A stretch of DNA of 64,000 nucleotides from Daejeonella rubra (GCF_900103545.1 NZ_FNHH01000009.1:103882-167881), one strand, 5' to 3'; shown: positions 27,609 through 37,056, counted from the first letter of the stretch. The notes: generated from the letters alone by a model not told the origin. Translations and numbers: made by a program.

Positions 27609-29396
27609 ATGAAGTACATACGTAATTTTTGCATAATTGCTCATATAGATCACGGTAAAAGCACATTAGCTGATCGTCTTCTTGAGTATACCAATACAAT
27701 CACTCAGCGTGAATCACAAGCTCAGTTGCTTGATGATATGGACCTGGAACGTGAACGTGGAATCACCATTAAGAGCCATGCAATCCAAATGGATTATATT
27801 CAGGATGGGCAACCTTATGTTCTAAACCTGATCGATACACCCGGACATGTGGATTTTTCTTATGAAGTATCCCGTTCAATTGCTGCCTGCGAAGGTGCAC
27901 TACTGATTGTAGATGCTTCACAGGGTATACAGGCTCAAACAATTTCAAATTTATATCTTGCCCTGGAACATGATCTTGAGATCATTCCAATCTTAAATAA
28001 GATGGACCTTCCCGGTGCTATGCCCGAAGAAGTAAAAGATCAAATAATTGAACTGATCGGTTGCAAGCGTGAAGATATTATTCCGGCTTCTGGTAAAACC
28101 GGACTTGGCGTAGATAATATCCTCAGGGCTATTGTGGAACGTGTACCTGCACCAAAAGGTAATCCTGACGGCGAATTACAGGCTCTGATCTTTGATTCTG
28201 TATTTAATTCCTTCAGGGGAATCATTGCTTATTATAAAGTATTGAACGGCGAAATCCGTAAAGGTGATAAAGTGAAGTTCGTGGCCACGGATAAGGATTA
28301 TATCGCTGAAGAGGTTGGGACATTAAAACTAACACAAAAGCCAAAAGATGTCATTAAAACAGGTGATGTTGGTTATATCATATCCGGAATAAAGGAAGCC
28401 CGCGAAGTAAAGGTTGGAGATACCATCACTCATAAAGACAAACCAAGCAGAGAGCCAATTAAGGGTTTTGAAGAGGTTAAACCAATGGTTTTTGCCGGAA
28501 TTTATCCGGTAGATACTGATGAATATGAAGAGCTCCGAGAAAGTATGCACAAGTTGCAGCTTAATGATGCTTCCATTGTTTTTGAACCGGAATCATCAGC
28601 TGCCTTAGGATTTGGTTTCCGTTGCGGATTCCTGGGAATGCTTCATATGGAGATCATTCAGGAACGTCTCGAACGCGAATTCGATATGACGGTCATCACA
28701 ACCGTTCCAAACGTATCCTATAAAGCTTTTACATCCAAAGGAATAGAAATTGATGTTCACAACCCTTCTGATCTTCCTGACCCAAGTAAACTGGACCATG
28801 TTGAAGAACCTTATATCAAGGCAAACATCATTACAAAATCTGAATATGTAGGTGCTATTATGTCGCTTTGTATTCAGAAAAGAGGCACTATAGTCAATCA
28901 ATCTTACCTGACTTCAGACCGTGTTGAACTGATCTTTGAAATGCCTATGGGTGAGATCGTATTCGATTTTTACGATCGCTTAAAAACAATTTCAAAGGGA
29001 TATGCTTCATTCGATTATCATCAGATCGGATACCGCCAGTCAGATCTGGTTCGTTTGGATATCCTCTTAAATGCTGAACCTGTGGATGCCTTATCTTCAC
29101 TTATTCACCGGACAAATTCCTATAATTTCGGGAAAAAGATCTGTGAGAAATTAAGAGAATTAATACCACGTCAGCAATTCGAAATAATTATTCAGGCTTC
29201 TATCGGTGCAAAGATCATTGCGCGGGAAACTGTGAAAGCCTTACGTAAGGATGTAACTGCAAAATGCTATGGTGGAGATATTTCCAGAAAGAGAAAGCTT
29301 CTGGAAAAACAAAAGAAAGGTAAAAAGCGCATGCGTCAGGTAGGAAATGTCGAAATACCGCAAACTGCGTTTATGGCTGTTCTGAAACTGGATTAA
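27609..29396 (+). CDS. lepA: Elongation factor 4 (LepA)
   Basis: A ribosome-associated GTPase that back-translocates stalled ribosomes and aids ribosome assembly. It is 595 aa, the normal size. G1 is AHIDHGKST (11-19), G2 lies in ERERGITIKSHA, G3 in DTPGHVDF and G4 in NKMDLPGA. Domains II, III and V follow, and the LepA-specific C-terminal domain is visible at ARETVKALRKDVTAKCYGGD and KRKLLEKQKKGKKRMRQVG. The start is fixed by the conserved KYIRNFCIIAHIDHG. It is divergent from pntAA and followed 84 bp later by folD. Confidence 0.97.
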   Translation: MKYIRNFCIIAHIDHGKSTLADRLLEYTNTITQRESQAQLLDDMDLERERGITIKSHAIQMDYIQDGQPYVLNLIDTPGHVDFSYEVSRSIAACEGALLIVDASQGIQAQTISNLYLALEHDLEIIPILNKMDLPGAMPEEVKDQIIELIGCKREDIIPASGKTGLGVDNILRAIVERVPAPKGNPDGELQALIFDSVFNSFRGIIAYYKVLNGEIRKGDKVKFVATDKDYIAEEVGTLKLTQKPKDVIKTGDVGYIISGIKEAREVKVGDTITHKDKPSREPIKGFEEVKPMVFAGIYPVDTDEYEELRESMHKLQLNDASIVFEPESSAALGFGFRCGFLGMLHMEIIQERLEREFDMTVITTVPNVSYKAFTSKGIEIDVHNPSDLPDPSKLDHVEEPYIKANIITKSEYVGAIMSLCIQKRGTIVNQSYLTSDRVELIFEMPMGEIVFDFYDRLKTISKGYASFDYHQIGYRQSDLVRLDILLNAEPVDALSSLIHRTNSYNFGKKICEKLRELIPRQQFEIIIQASIGAKIIARETVKALRKDVTAKCYGGDISRKRKLLEKQKKGKKRMRQVGNVEIPQTAFMAVLKLD

Positions 29397-29480
29397 TAAT
29401 TCATTTTCGTATTTCGCGAATAGCGAATAATACATGTTAATAAGCTGTTGAATGTTAATAAATACCCAATTAATACATAA

Positions 29481-30359
29481 ATGCAATTACTGGACGGAAA
29501 ATTTGTATCTGAAAAATTAAAGCAACAAATAGCTGTTGAGGCAGCTGAAATCCTTGAAAAAACCGGCAGAAAACCACACCTGGTAGCCATACTTATTGGT
29601 CATGATGGGGGTTCAGAAACATATGTAGCCAGCAAGATAAAGAACTGTGAAAAGGTGGGATTTAATTCGACATTATATCGCTATGAAAGTTCGATCACTG
29701 AAGAAGAGCTACTGAAAAAAATAGATGAAATAAATCAGGATCCGGAAACAGATGGAATACTTGTCCAACTTCCACTTCCAAAACATATATCAGCTGATAA
29801 AGTAACTGAGAAGATATCCCCCGAAAAGGATGTGGATGGTTTTCATCCTGTAAATCTTGGACGGATGCAGCGTAACCTACCCTCCTTCCTTCCTGCAACA
29901 CCCTATGGTATATTGCTGATGTTACAGGAATATGGAATAGAAACCAGCGGAAAACATTGTGTTGTTATTGGAAGAAGTAATATAGTTGGCTCACCGATGA
30001 GCATTTTAATGGCCCGGAATACCAATCCCGGGAATTGTACTGTTACGATCTGTCACAGCAAAACTCCGGATATTAAAAAATTCAGTCTCGATGCCGACAT
30101 ACTGATCGTGGCAATCGGAAAGAAAAACTTTGTTACCGCTGATATGGTAAAAGATGGCGCCATTGTTATTGACGTTGGTATGAATCGTGAAATTTCAACT
30201 GAAACAAAATCAGGATACAAATTATATGGTGATGTTGACTTTGTAAACGTTGCTCCAAAAGCATCCTGGATAACACCTGTACCCGGTGGAGTTGGATTGA
30301 TGACCATTGTTGGATTATTGAAAAACACTCTGGCTTCGGCTAAGAAAGAGATCTATTAA
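29481..30359 (+). CDS. folD: Methylenetetrahydrofolate dehydrogenase/cyclohydrolase
   Basis: A bifunctional one-carbon enzyme interconverting 5,10-methylene-, methenyl- and 10-formyl-tetrahydrofolate with NADP+. It is 292 aa, as expected. Signature elements are the catalytic Lys in ETYVASKIKNCEKVGF, DGILVQLPLPKHI (about 94), the ISPEKDVDGFHPVN segment, the GRSNIVGSPMSILM cofactor loop and the terminal TPVPGGVGLMTIV. It feeds purine synthesis and formyl-Met-tRNA synthesis. It follows lepA on the same strand and has no recognisable terminator. Confidence 0.97.
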   Translation: MQLLDGKFVSEKLKQQIAVEAAEILEKTGRKPHLVAILIGHDGGSETYVASKIKNCEKVGFNSTLYRYESSITEEELLKKIDEINQDPETDGILVQLPLPKHISADKVTEKISPEKDVDGFHPVNLGRMQRNLPSFLPATPYGILLMLQEYGIETSGKHCVVIGRSNIVGSPMSILMARNTNPGNCTVTICHSKTPDIKKFSLDADILIVAIGKKNFVTADMVKDGAIVIDVGMNREISTETKSGYKLYGDVDFVNVAPKASWITPVPGGVGLMTIVGLLKNTLASAKKEIY

Positions 30360-30502
30360 TCTATTTTTAGTCTTAGTTTTCCTGTCCTTAGACTTAACTG
30401 AAGCGATCTAGTGATGAGGAGCCAGGGGACTCAAGCTTATTTGAAAATCCGTTGAGGCGCTACGCTAAACTCGGACAGAACAATTAGAATACTGTGGGAA
30501 TT

Positions 30503-30898
30503 TTAATTCCATTCGACATTTAGTTTTTCCAATTCCTTATTCAGGTCAGCGAGTGAATTCGGGTCAATAATATGAGTATTGATTTTATAATCCCTATTAT
30601 TTGTCTTGAGTGTATAGCCCTTCGAAAACTGTTTAATACTATTTATTTCGTTTAAGTTTATTTTCTTTCCTAATCCAAATAAATCGTTCACTTTAATATA
30701 TCCACTTTCAATGCTTAAATATTTGATTTGTCGTTTATGCAGGTAGAGACTTAAATATAAAAGAGAAAAACCTAATTTCACAAAATCTGACCAATTTGTT
30801 GGGTCTTTGGTTTTACTCTCAAATAAGAACCATATAAACCAAAATAAACCTAAAATTAAGTTTACGGTTAGATGTCGATTACTATAGCCTATTTTCAT
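30503..30898 (-). CDS. Small membrane protein with a PH-like C-terminal part, unknown function
   Basis: I do not recognise this 131-aa protein. It has two hydrophobic segments near the N-terminus (about 11-26, VNLILGLFWFIWFLFE, and 43-53, LGFSLLYLSLYL). A soluble part follows with alternating beta-like segments (YLSIESGYIKVNDLFGLGKKI, SIKQFSKGYTLKTNNRDYKI). The pattern of two helices followed by a strand-rich domain resembles bacterial PH-like membrane proteins, but that is only structural analogy. It is isolated, flanked by 140-bp and 116-bp non-coding stretches. It looks like an accessory insertion between folD and the Rieske gene. Confidence 0.6.
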   Translation of the reverse strand: MKIGYSNRHLTVNLILGLFWFIWFLFESKTKDPTNWSDFVKLGFSLLYLSLYLHKRQIKYLSIESGYIKVNDLFGLGKKINLNEINSIKQFSKGYTLKTNNRDYKINTHIIDPNSLADLNKELEKLNVEWN

Positions 30899-31014
30899 TT
30901 AAAAACTGTCCTTAATGTTATGATTAACTTAATGTTACTTACTAAAATAGTATAAAAATTTAACCATTTAAGCAATCCGAAAAATCCATGATTTTGATTT
31001 AAGACTTAGGGGCA

Positions 31015-31353
31015 TCACCAAAACCTCCACCAGGGCTTACTTATCCCCACATAAACTCCATCATCTTTAATTTCAACAGGATAAGTATCCACATAATTAC
31101 CCTGACCCGGAGCTCCCCTGCCTGTTTCAAGATCAAATTCTTGTCTGTGATATGGACAAATTATTTTTCCTTTAGTACACCAACCATTACTTAGTTCAGC
31201 ACCTGCATGAGGACATTTATTTTGTATAGCGTAGAACTTTTCTTCTGTTTTAACTACACATAATTTTTTACCGGAAATATCAATTTTTTTCAGAAAGTCT
31301 TCAGCCGATAAAATCGATAAGGGAAATATTTTAATCCAGTTCATGGGTTTCAA
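31015..31353 (-). CDS. Rieske [2Fe-2S] ferredoxin-like protein
   Basis: A 112-aa single-domain Rieske protein. The cluster ligands are two Cys-His pairs, NKCPHAGAEL (about 45-54) and ICPYHRQEFDL (about 64-74), spaced as in NirD-like and oxygenase ferredoxins. There is no signal or membrane anchor, so it is a soluble electron carrier. No oxygenase, nitrite reductase or reductase gene is next to it, so its partner is unknown. It ends in an unusual Trp-rich tail (KPWWRFW). It diverges from queE, whose -7 element is 58 nt upstream of this gene's start on the other strand. Confidence 0.9.
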   Translation of the reverse strand: MKPMNWIKIFPLSILSAEDFLKKIDISGKKLCVVKTEEKFYAIQNKCPHAGAELSNGWCTKGKIICPYHRQEFDLETGRGAPGQGNYVDTYPVEIKDDGVYVGISKPWWRFW

Positions 31354-31411
31354 AAATTGTCAATTTTATGTCTCAATCCTCTAAAAGCAAGGTTGAGAAA
31401 TTAAACTTAAG

Positions 31412-31419
31412 TATATTTG
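31412..31419 (+). promoter_or_regulatory. -7 element TAnnTTTG for queE
   Basis: TATATTTG followed by C matches the -7 consensus and lies 16 nt before the queE ATG at 31436. A TTG at 31393-31395 lies 16 nt upstream of it and could serve as a -33 element. Confidence 0.7.
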
Positions 31420-31435
31420 CATCCTAAATTACAAA

Positions 31436-32059
31436 ATGGCACACCAAATTCCGCCTGACGGCACATTATTACCTTTAATGGAAGAGTTTTATACCATCCA
31501 GGGCGAAGGATTCCATTCAGGAAAAGCCGCCTATTTTATTCGCCTGGGTGGTTGCGACGTTGGTTGTCATTGGTGTGATGTGAAGGAAAGCTGGGATGCA
31601 GAATTACATCCGCTGACTTCAGCTGACCAAATTGTACAGAATGCAGAAAAATTTCCGGGAAAGGCGGTGGTTGTAACAGGCGGTGAACCCCTGATTTATA
31701 ATCTTGACTATCTGACAGCGGAATTACAAAAAAGAGGCATCAAAACATTTATTGAAACATCCGGTGCATATCCTCTTTCGGGAAGCTGGGACTGGATCTG
31801 TTTATCACCTAAAAAGTTTAAGTCCCCAAGACCAGATATTTTACCCTTTGCAGGGGAATTAAAAGTGATCGTATTTAATAAAAGTGATTTTCTTTGGGCA
31901 GAAGAACATGCCGCTCATGTTTCAGATACCTGTAAATTATATTTACAGCCTGAATGGTCTAAAAGTGCAGAAATTACCCCCCTCATCATTGATTATGTCA
32001 TGCAGAATCCTAAATGGGAAGTTTCACTTCAAACCCATAAATACCTTAACATACCATAA
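31436..32059 (+). CDS. queE: 7-carboxy-7-deazaguanine synthase
   Basis: A radical-SAM enzyme that contracts 6-carboxy-tetrahydropterin to 7-carboxy-7-deazaguanine, a step towards queuosine in tRNA. The 207-aa length fits QueE. The [4Fe-4S] site is Cys-x3-Cys-x2-Cys in GGCDVGCHWCDVKESWD (about 39-55). The SAM-binding GGE motif is VVTGGEPLIY (about 80), and EEFYTIQGEGFHSGKAAYFIRLG precedes the cluster as in the family. Other queuosine genes (queC, queD, queF) are not in the window. No preQ1 riboswitch-like leader is possible given the short leader. Confidence 0.95.
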   Translation: MAHQIPPDGTLLPLMEEFYTIQGEGFHSGKAAYFIRLGGCDVGCHWCDVKESWDAELHPLTSADQIVQNAEKFPGKAVVVTGGEPLIYNLDYLTAELQKRGIKTFIETSGAYPLSGSWDWICLSPKKFKSPRPDILPFAGELKVIVFNKSDFLWAEEHAAHVSDTCKLYLQPEWSKSAEITPLIIDYVMQNPKWEVSLQTHKYLNIP

Positions 32060-32173
32060 TCTGTTTTTGGCATTTTTCATCTGATCAGTCAAAGTATTAA
32101 ATCTTTGTTTCATTCCAGTAGACTAAGTACTGATTATTTTTTACCTTCATACACAGGGAAATCCCCAAAATGT

Positions 32174-34084
32174 ATGTATAAGTGTATACTATTTATTTTC
32201 TGTCTTGTTTCCGGATCTGTCTTTGCTCAAAAGCAGACAAGTTCAATTAATAAGCAGGCACAAAAGGCTTATGAACAGGCTAATCAAGCTATTTCTTATA
32301 AGTTATACGATAAGGCTATTTCTGAGCTTAACCGGGCTATATCACTGGATAATAACTTTCTTGCTGCTTATCAGCAATTAGGTGACCTTTACAGAAAATC
32401 AGGGAATTATTCCAATGCCCTGAATAATTATAGAAAAATTCTTGAAGTCGACCCTGAATTCCATCCTCTCACCTATTTTGGAATCGCTGAATCTGAGCTG
32501 AATACGGGTGATTATGCCAATGCAATACAACATTTCAACAAATATCTGACTTACCCAGGCCTCAATCCTGTTAGCAGGGATAATATCAATAAATATATTG
32601 CCGACTGTACATTTAGTCTTGAAGCCATAAAAACTCCTGTTCCCTTTAAACCTATAAATATTGGTCCGGCAATTAATACCAAAGAAGACGAATACCTTCC
32701 TGTTATTACTGCAGATGAAGAAATGATCATTTATACACGGCAGACAAACCGTAATGAGGACTTTTATAAAAGTACAAAACGAAATGGCGAATGGTCTGTA
32801 GCTGAGTTTCTTAGCAAAGAAATTAACACATCCAATTTTAATGAAGGTGCCCAAAATATTTCACCGGATGGCAACTATTTATTTTTTACCGGTTGTAACC
32901 GTCCCGATGGTTTAGGAAGATGTGATATTTATATTTCTAAGCGTGAAGGAAATGATTGGAGTAAACCATTTAATATTGGCGGACCAGTAAATACAGCAGG
33001 ATGGGAATCACAACCATCAATCAGTGCCGATGGCCGGACCTTGTACTTTGTAAGTACCCGTCAGGGTGGTTACGGTGGCTATGATATCTGGAGTTCTGAA
33101 TTAAACTCGGATGGATCATGGGCTAGTCCTGTTAATTTGGGACCTGATATTAATACTTCATATGATGAACAATCACCATTTATTCATCCGGATAATGAAA
33201 GTCTCTATTTTTCATCAAACGGATGGCCTGGTCTGGGAAATAAAGATCTGTTCTTAAGCCGAAAAACTTACTCAGGAGATAAGCAAACGGGCTGGCAAAA
33301 ACCTGAAAATCTGGGCTTTCCAATAAATTCATTTTCAGAAGAAAGCGGATTAAGCATAAGCAGCAGTGGAAAACTGGCCTTCTTCTCAAGCAATCAGAAG
33401 GATGGATATGGCAAGTTGGATATTTATTCTTTTGAATTGCCCGAAAAAGCAAGACCCGGATCAGTTACTTATGTTAAAGGGAAGGTTTTTGATAATCTTA
33501 GCAAAGAGGTATTGGATGCCCAAATTCAAATTACAAATCTGACCAAAGGAAATACTGTTTATGATGAAATCACAGATCCGGAAAACGGACAATTTCTTGC
33601 GACACTACCTGCAGGAAAATCGTATGGGTTAACCGTATCAAAAGAAGGATATTTGTTTTATTCACAAAATTTTACACTTACAGGGGATCAGGAAAACAAA
33701 CCATTTATAATTGAAGTACCCCTTCAGAAAATCGAGATCGGAAGAATGGTCATACTCAACAATATATTTTTTGAAACCAATAAATTTGATCTTTTACCGG
33801 AATCTAAATCAGAATTACAACAACTAATTCTTTTCCTTAGAGAAAACCCAACAGTTTCTATCGAAATTGGCGGGCATACTGATAGTATTGGAGAGGATGA
33901 ATCAAACCTGATTCTTTCTAAAAACAGAGCTAAAACAGTTTATGATTATTTGATAATCAATAAAATACCTGTAAAGAATTTAAGTTTCAAAGGATATGGT
34001 GAAGGCTTGCCAATATCTGACAATTCAACTGAGCAAGGCCGAAAAAATAACAGACGAACAGAATTTAAAATCACAAATAAATAA
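32174..34084 (+). CDS. TPR / beta-propeller / CRD / OmpA protein (PorE-like)
   Basis: A 636-aa exported envelope protein. After a signal peptide (1-19, LVSGSVFAQ) it has TPR helices (about 25-150: YDKAISELNRAISLDNNFLAAYQ, GNYSNALNNYRKIL), a PD40/WD40-like beta-propeller (about 165-425, repeated DGRTLYFVSTR and DNESLYFSSNG blades), and a carboxypeptidase-regulatory-like domain (about 430-515: VKGKVFDNLSKEVLDAQI). A C-terminal OmpA peptidoglycan-binding domain follows (about 525-636: IEIGGHTDSIGEDESNL). This order matches PorE, which anchors the type IX secretion system to peptidoglycan in Porphyromonas, but paralogues of this architecture are common. The in-frame TTG at 32105 is rejected because it would bury the signal peptide. 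It is 2 bp from the next gene. Confidence 0.88.
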   Translation: MYKCILFIFCLVSGSVFAQKQTSSINKQAQKAYEQANQAISYKLYDKAISELNRAISLDNNFLAAYQQLGDLYRKSGNYSNALNNYRKILEVDPEFHPLTYFGIAESELNTGDYANAIQHFNKYLTYPGLNPVSRDNINKYIADCTFSLEAIKTPVPFKPINIGPAINTKEDEYLPVITADEEMIIYTRQTNRNEDFYKSTKRNGEWSVAEFLSKEINTSNFNEGAQNISPDGNYLFFTGCNRPDGLGRCDIYISKREGNDWSKPFNIGGPVNTAGWESQPSISADGRTLYFVSTRQGGYGGYDIWSSELNSDGSWASPVNLGPDINTSYDEQSPFIHPDNESLYFSSNGWPGLGNKDLFLSRKTYSGDKQTGWQKPENLGFPINSFSEESGLSISSSGKLAFFSSNQKDGYGKLDIYSFELPEKARPGSVTYVKGKVFDNLSKEVLDAQIQITNLTKGNTVYDEITDPENGQFLATLPAGKSYGLTVSKEGYLFYSQNFTLTGDQENKPFIIEVPLQKIEIGRMVILNNIFFETNKFDLLPESKSELQQLILFLRENPTVSIEIGGHTDSIGEDESNLILSKNRAKTVYDYLIINKIPVKNLSFKGYGEGLPISDNSTEQGRKNNRRTEFKITNK

Positions 34085-34086
34085 TC

Positions 34087-34515
34087 ATGGAACAAAACTA
34101 CAAAAACCACGCACGCCTGGTTACGGGCTATCACGGAATACTAACTCTTTTCATATTATCAGGGTTAACAGGCTCAATTTTCAATCTTTACGGATCATGG
34201 AATAATGAAAGCTTTTATTCTGCCAGTTTAATAACTCTACTCTTTGTATGCTGCTGTCTCCTTTTTTGGTATACACGTTCATTCCCTTTAAAAGCTCAGG
34301 ATAGAGCCATTCGTTCTGAAGAAAACTTCAGACATTATATTCTAACCGGAAAGCCCCTGCCATCCGAACTTAAAATGGGGCAAATAATTGCATTACGCTT
34401 TGCATCGGATGAAGAATTTCCAAAACTGGTGCAAAGAACACTTTCGGAAAACCTGGACCCTAAAACAATTAAGCAAGCCATCCAAAACTGGAAACCTGAT
34501 TATTACAGAGTTTAA
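34087..34515 (+). CDS. DUF6526-like small membrane protein
   Basis: A 142-aa protein with two membrane helices (about 17-37, YHGILTLFILSGLTGSIFNLY, and 44-62, SASLITLLFVCCCLLFWYT). A cytosolic tail follows that includes AQDRAIRSEENFRHYILTG and LRFASDEEFPKLVQRTL. The pattern matches a conserved Bacteroidota family annotated as DUF6526, with no known function; this is recognition from memory. It begins 2 bp after the stop of the OmpA-like gene, so the two are very probably co-transcribed and the product is likely a membrane protein. Confidence 0.8.
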   Translation: MEQNYKNHARLVTGYHGILTLFILSGLTGSIFNLYGSWNNESFYSASLITLLFVCCCLLFWYTRSFPLKAQDRAIRSEENFRHYILTGKPLPSELKMGQIIALRFASDEEFPKLVQRTLSENLDPKTIKQAIQNWKPDYYRV

Positions 34516-34667
34516 ATAATATTTCCGGTAATCAGAAAAACAGATAAAAAACGGTTAATTATATCCAAACAGCAATTATTAACTATTTGCAAACAAAAAT
34601 ATCTTAAATATAATTAACTTAATTGCAGGTTTAGAGGGGAAGGTTAACAGAAAATCAATTCATAAAT

Positions 34668-36032
34668 ATGGATACTGAAAAAAATCAAAACACCCTCGAC
34701 CGTCGCGAGGCATTAAGACTTCTTGGAATTGGTTCGACCGCTGGCATGATGGGTATGTTTGGTGCTATCCCATCATCCAAAGCAGCAGAAAATGCCAGTC
34801 CCGATTATACAAAGGGAATGGCGCCGGTGAGAATTAAAAGTGTAAAAGCTATAGCCACAGCACCAAGCGGGTCAAATCTGATCGTTGTTAAAGTTGAAAC
34901 AACAGAGCCCGGACTGTATGGTTTAGGCTGTGCTACATTCACACAGCGTGCAGTTGCTGTCGTAGCTGCAATAAATAGTTATCTCAATGATTTTTGTGTC
35001 GGAAAGGACGTTGATAATATTGAGGATATGTGGCATGGGGTATATGTTAGTTCATACTGGAGGAATGGCCCTGTCTTGAATAATGCCTTAAGCGGATTAG
35101 ATCAGGCTCTTTGGGATATAAAAGGCAAACGTGCCAATATGCCTGTTTACCAGCTTCTAGGAGGAAAAGTAAGATTTGCAGTTCCTTGTTATGCCCATGC
35201 AAGTGGAAATACACCAGAAGCAGTTGCAGAAAATGTCAAAAAGTTCATTGATGAGGGATACAAGTATGTAAGAATACAGCAGGGTGGCTATGGTGCAGTT
35301 GGAGTAAATCAAAAGAAACCAGACTTTAAGGAAGCAGGATTTGGTGGAGAGACCGATGCATTCATGGACGAAAGAACTTATCTGCGTTCCGTTCCAAAAA
35401 TTTTCGAGGCTGCAAGAAAATATTGTGGTGATGATGTAGAGTTATTGCATGATATCCATGAACGCGTCCAGCCGATGGATGCGATCAATATGATCAAACA
35501 ACTTGAGCAATATCGCCCATTTTTTATTGAAGATCCATTTTCTCCTGAAAATATGGAATGGTTTAAGCAATTAAGAGCAAGTACATCTGTTCCTATTGCC
35601 ATGGGTGAACTATTCAATAATATCAATGAGTTTAAAATGCCAATGGTTAACCAGTGGTTTGATTATATCAGAATACATATCTCCCAGATAGGTGGCATCA
35701 CTCCTGCCATGAAAGTTGCCCGACTGGGCGAATGGTTTAATATTAAAACTGCATGGCACGGCCCGGGTGATGTGTCTCCTGTTGGGCATGCAGCAAATGC
35801 CCATATCGACCTTGCCGTATGGAATTTTGGAATTCAGGAGTCTGTGAAATTTTCCGATAAAATGCAGGAAGTATTTTCTGGTTGCCCTACAATGAAAAAT
35901 GGATATATGTCTGTGAATGAAGTTCCTGGACTTGGGGTGGATATCAATGAAAAAGAGGCAGCAAAATATCCGATTGGTACTAAATCCAATTGGCAGGTAC
36001 GTAAAGCGGATGGCACTTTGATCAGACCTTAA
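34668..36032 (+). CDS. Exported enolase-superfamily sugar-acid dehydratase (ManD/RspA-like)
   Basis: A 454-aa enolase-superfamily enzyme of the mandelate racemase/ManD-RspA group, which removes a proton alpha to a carboxylate and typically dehydrates sugar acids. Metal ligands are the Asp of LLHDIHERVQP, the Glu of FFIEDPFSPEN and the Glu of AMGELFNN. The HGPGD motif (TAWHGPGDVSPVG) is characteristic of the ManD family. The N-terminal 40 residues carry a twin-arginine motif (DRREALRLLG) followed by a hydrophobic stretch and SSKAAEN, suggesting Tat export, which is unusual for this family. The two downstream genes follow closely. The exact substrate is unknown. Confidence 0.85.
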   Translation: MDTEKNQNTLDRREALRLLGIGSTAGMMGMFGAIPSSKAAENASPDYTKGMAPVRIKSVKAIATAPSGSNLIVVKVETTEPGLYGLGCATFTQRAVAVVAAINSYLNDFCVGKDVDNIEDMWHGVYVSSYWRNGPVLNNALSGLDQALWDIKGKRANMPVYQLLGGKVRFAVPCYAHASGNTPEAVAENVKKFIDEGYKYVRIQQGGYGAVGVNQKKPDFKEAGFGGETDAFMDERTYLRSVPKIFEAARKYCGDDVELLHDIHERVQPMDAINMIKQLEQYRPFFIEDPFSPENMEWFKQLRASTSVPIAMGELFNNINEFKMPMVNQWFDYIRIHISQIGGITPAMKVARLGEWFNIKTAWHGPGDVSPVGHAANAHIDLAVWNFGIQESVKFSDKMQEVFSGCPTMKNGYMSVNEVPGLGVDINEKEAAKYPIGTKSNWQVRKADGTLIRP

Positions 36033-36068
36033 CCATTTGATTAATTGATAAATTTTAAAAATTATTGG

Positions 36069-37031
36069 ATGAAACAAATACTTCTCGGAATTCTGATTTT
36101 TTCGGCATCCGGCATTTTTGCACAATATCCTCAATCAAGTATATCTAATGGATTGATTGAGGCTAAATTATACCTTCCTGATGCTAAAAATGGATTTTAC
36201 AGGGGAACAAGATTTGATTGGTCTGGCGTAATAAATAGTCTGAAATATAAAGATCATGAGTATTTCGGTGAATGGTACCCCCAACACGATCCCAAAAGGC
36301 ATGATGCAATTACGGGCCCGGTAGAGGCATTTGATCCAATAGATTATACTACAGCCGCTCCAGGCGAAAAATTCCTGAAGATCGGCATTGGTACACTACG
36401 TAAGATAAAAAATGAACCATACAGGTTCAGCAACCATTTTGAAGTGCTTAACGCAGGGAAATGGAAAGTCAGAACGAAAAGAGACCGGGTTGAATTCACA
36501 CATACCCTTCAGGATGATTCCGGATATTCATATATCTACAAGAAAACAGTCCGCCTTGTAAAAGGAAAAGCACAAATGATTTTGGAACATAGTTTAAAAA
36601 ACATAGGGCAAAAAGCTATCAACACAAGTGTATTTAATCATAATTTTTTCGTGATCGACAATCAGACAACAGGACCTGATTTTATGGTCAGCATGCCTTT
36701 TAAAATCAGTTCAGAGCCTGCAAAAAAGAGTCTAATGAATTTCAAGGACAATAAAATGATCTATACAAGGGATTTGAAAAAAGGCGAAAGCACCATGGAA
36801 TACCCAACAGGCTTTACAGGAACAAACGTTGGAGATTATGATTTCAGGATTGAAAATCAAAAAACAGGAGCCGCAGTGAGAATCAGATCTGACCGTCCCC
36901 TATCACATTTCATGTATTGGTCTGTTCCTACAACATTAAGTCCTGAACCCTTTATAAAGATCGATGCATTACCCGGGAAGGAATTTACCTGGGCAATCAC
37001 ATACGATTTCTATACAATTGATAAAAAATAG
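36069..37031 (+). CDS. Secreted aldose-1-epimerase-like protein
   Basis: A 320-aa secreted protein with signal peptide LLGILIFSASGIFAQ. The rest is a strand-rich carbohydrate-active fold resembling galactose mutarotases: NGFYRGTRFDWSGVINSLKYKDHEYFGEW near the N-terminus, KTVRLVKGKAQMILEHSLKN in the middle, and FNHNFFVIDNQ, a likely catalytic or binding loop. I could not identify the exact catalytic His/Glu pair. An in-frame TTG at 36045 would add 8 residues; I choose the ATG at 36069 because it starts the signal peptide. It lies 36 bp after the dehydratase gene and 25 bp before the isomerase gene. Confidence 0.7.
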   Translation: MKQILLGILIFSASGIFAQYPQSSISNGLIEAKLYLPDAKNGFYRGTRFDWSGVINSLKYKDHEYFGEWYPQHDPKRHDAITGPVEAFDPIDYTTAAPGEKFLKIGIGTLRKIKNEPYRFSNHFEVLNAGKWKVRTKRDRVEFTHTLQDDSGYSYIYKKTVRLVKGKAQMILEHSLKNIGQKAINTSVFNHNFFVIDNQTTGPDFMVSMPFKISSEPAKKSLMNFKDNKMIYTRDLKKGESTMEYPTGFTGTNVGDYDFRIENQKTGAAVRIRSDRPLSHFMYWSVPTTLSPEPFIKIDALPGKEFTWAITYDFYTIDKK

Positions 37032-37056
37032 ATTTTAACATATTAATAATAATATA

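Noticed and set aside
32105..32173. Longer TTG-started frame for the OmpA-like protein
   Set aside because: It would put 23 residues before a clean signal peptide; the ATG at 32174 is far more plausible.
36045..36068. Earlier TTG start for the epimerase-like protein
   Set aside because: The ATG at 36069 starts directly at the signal peptide.
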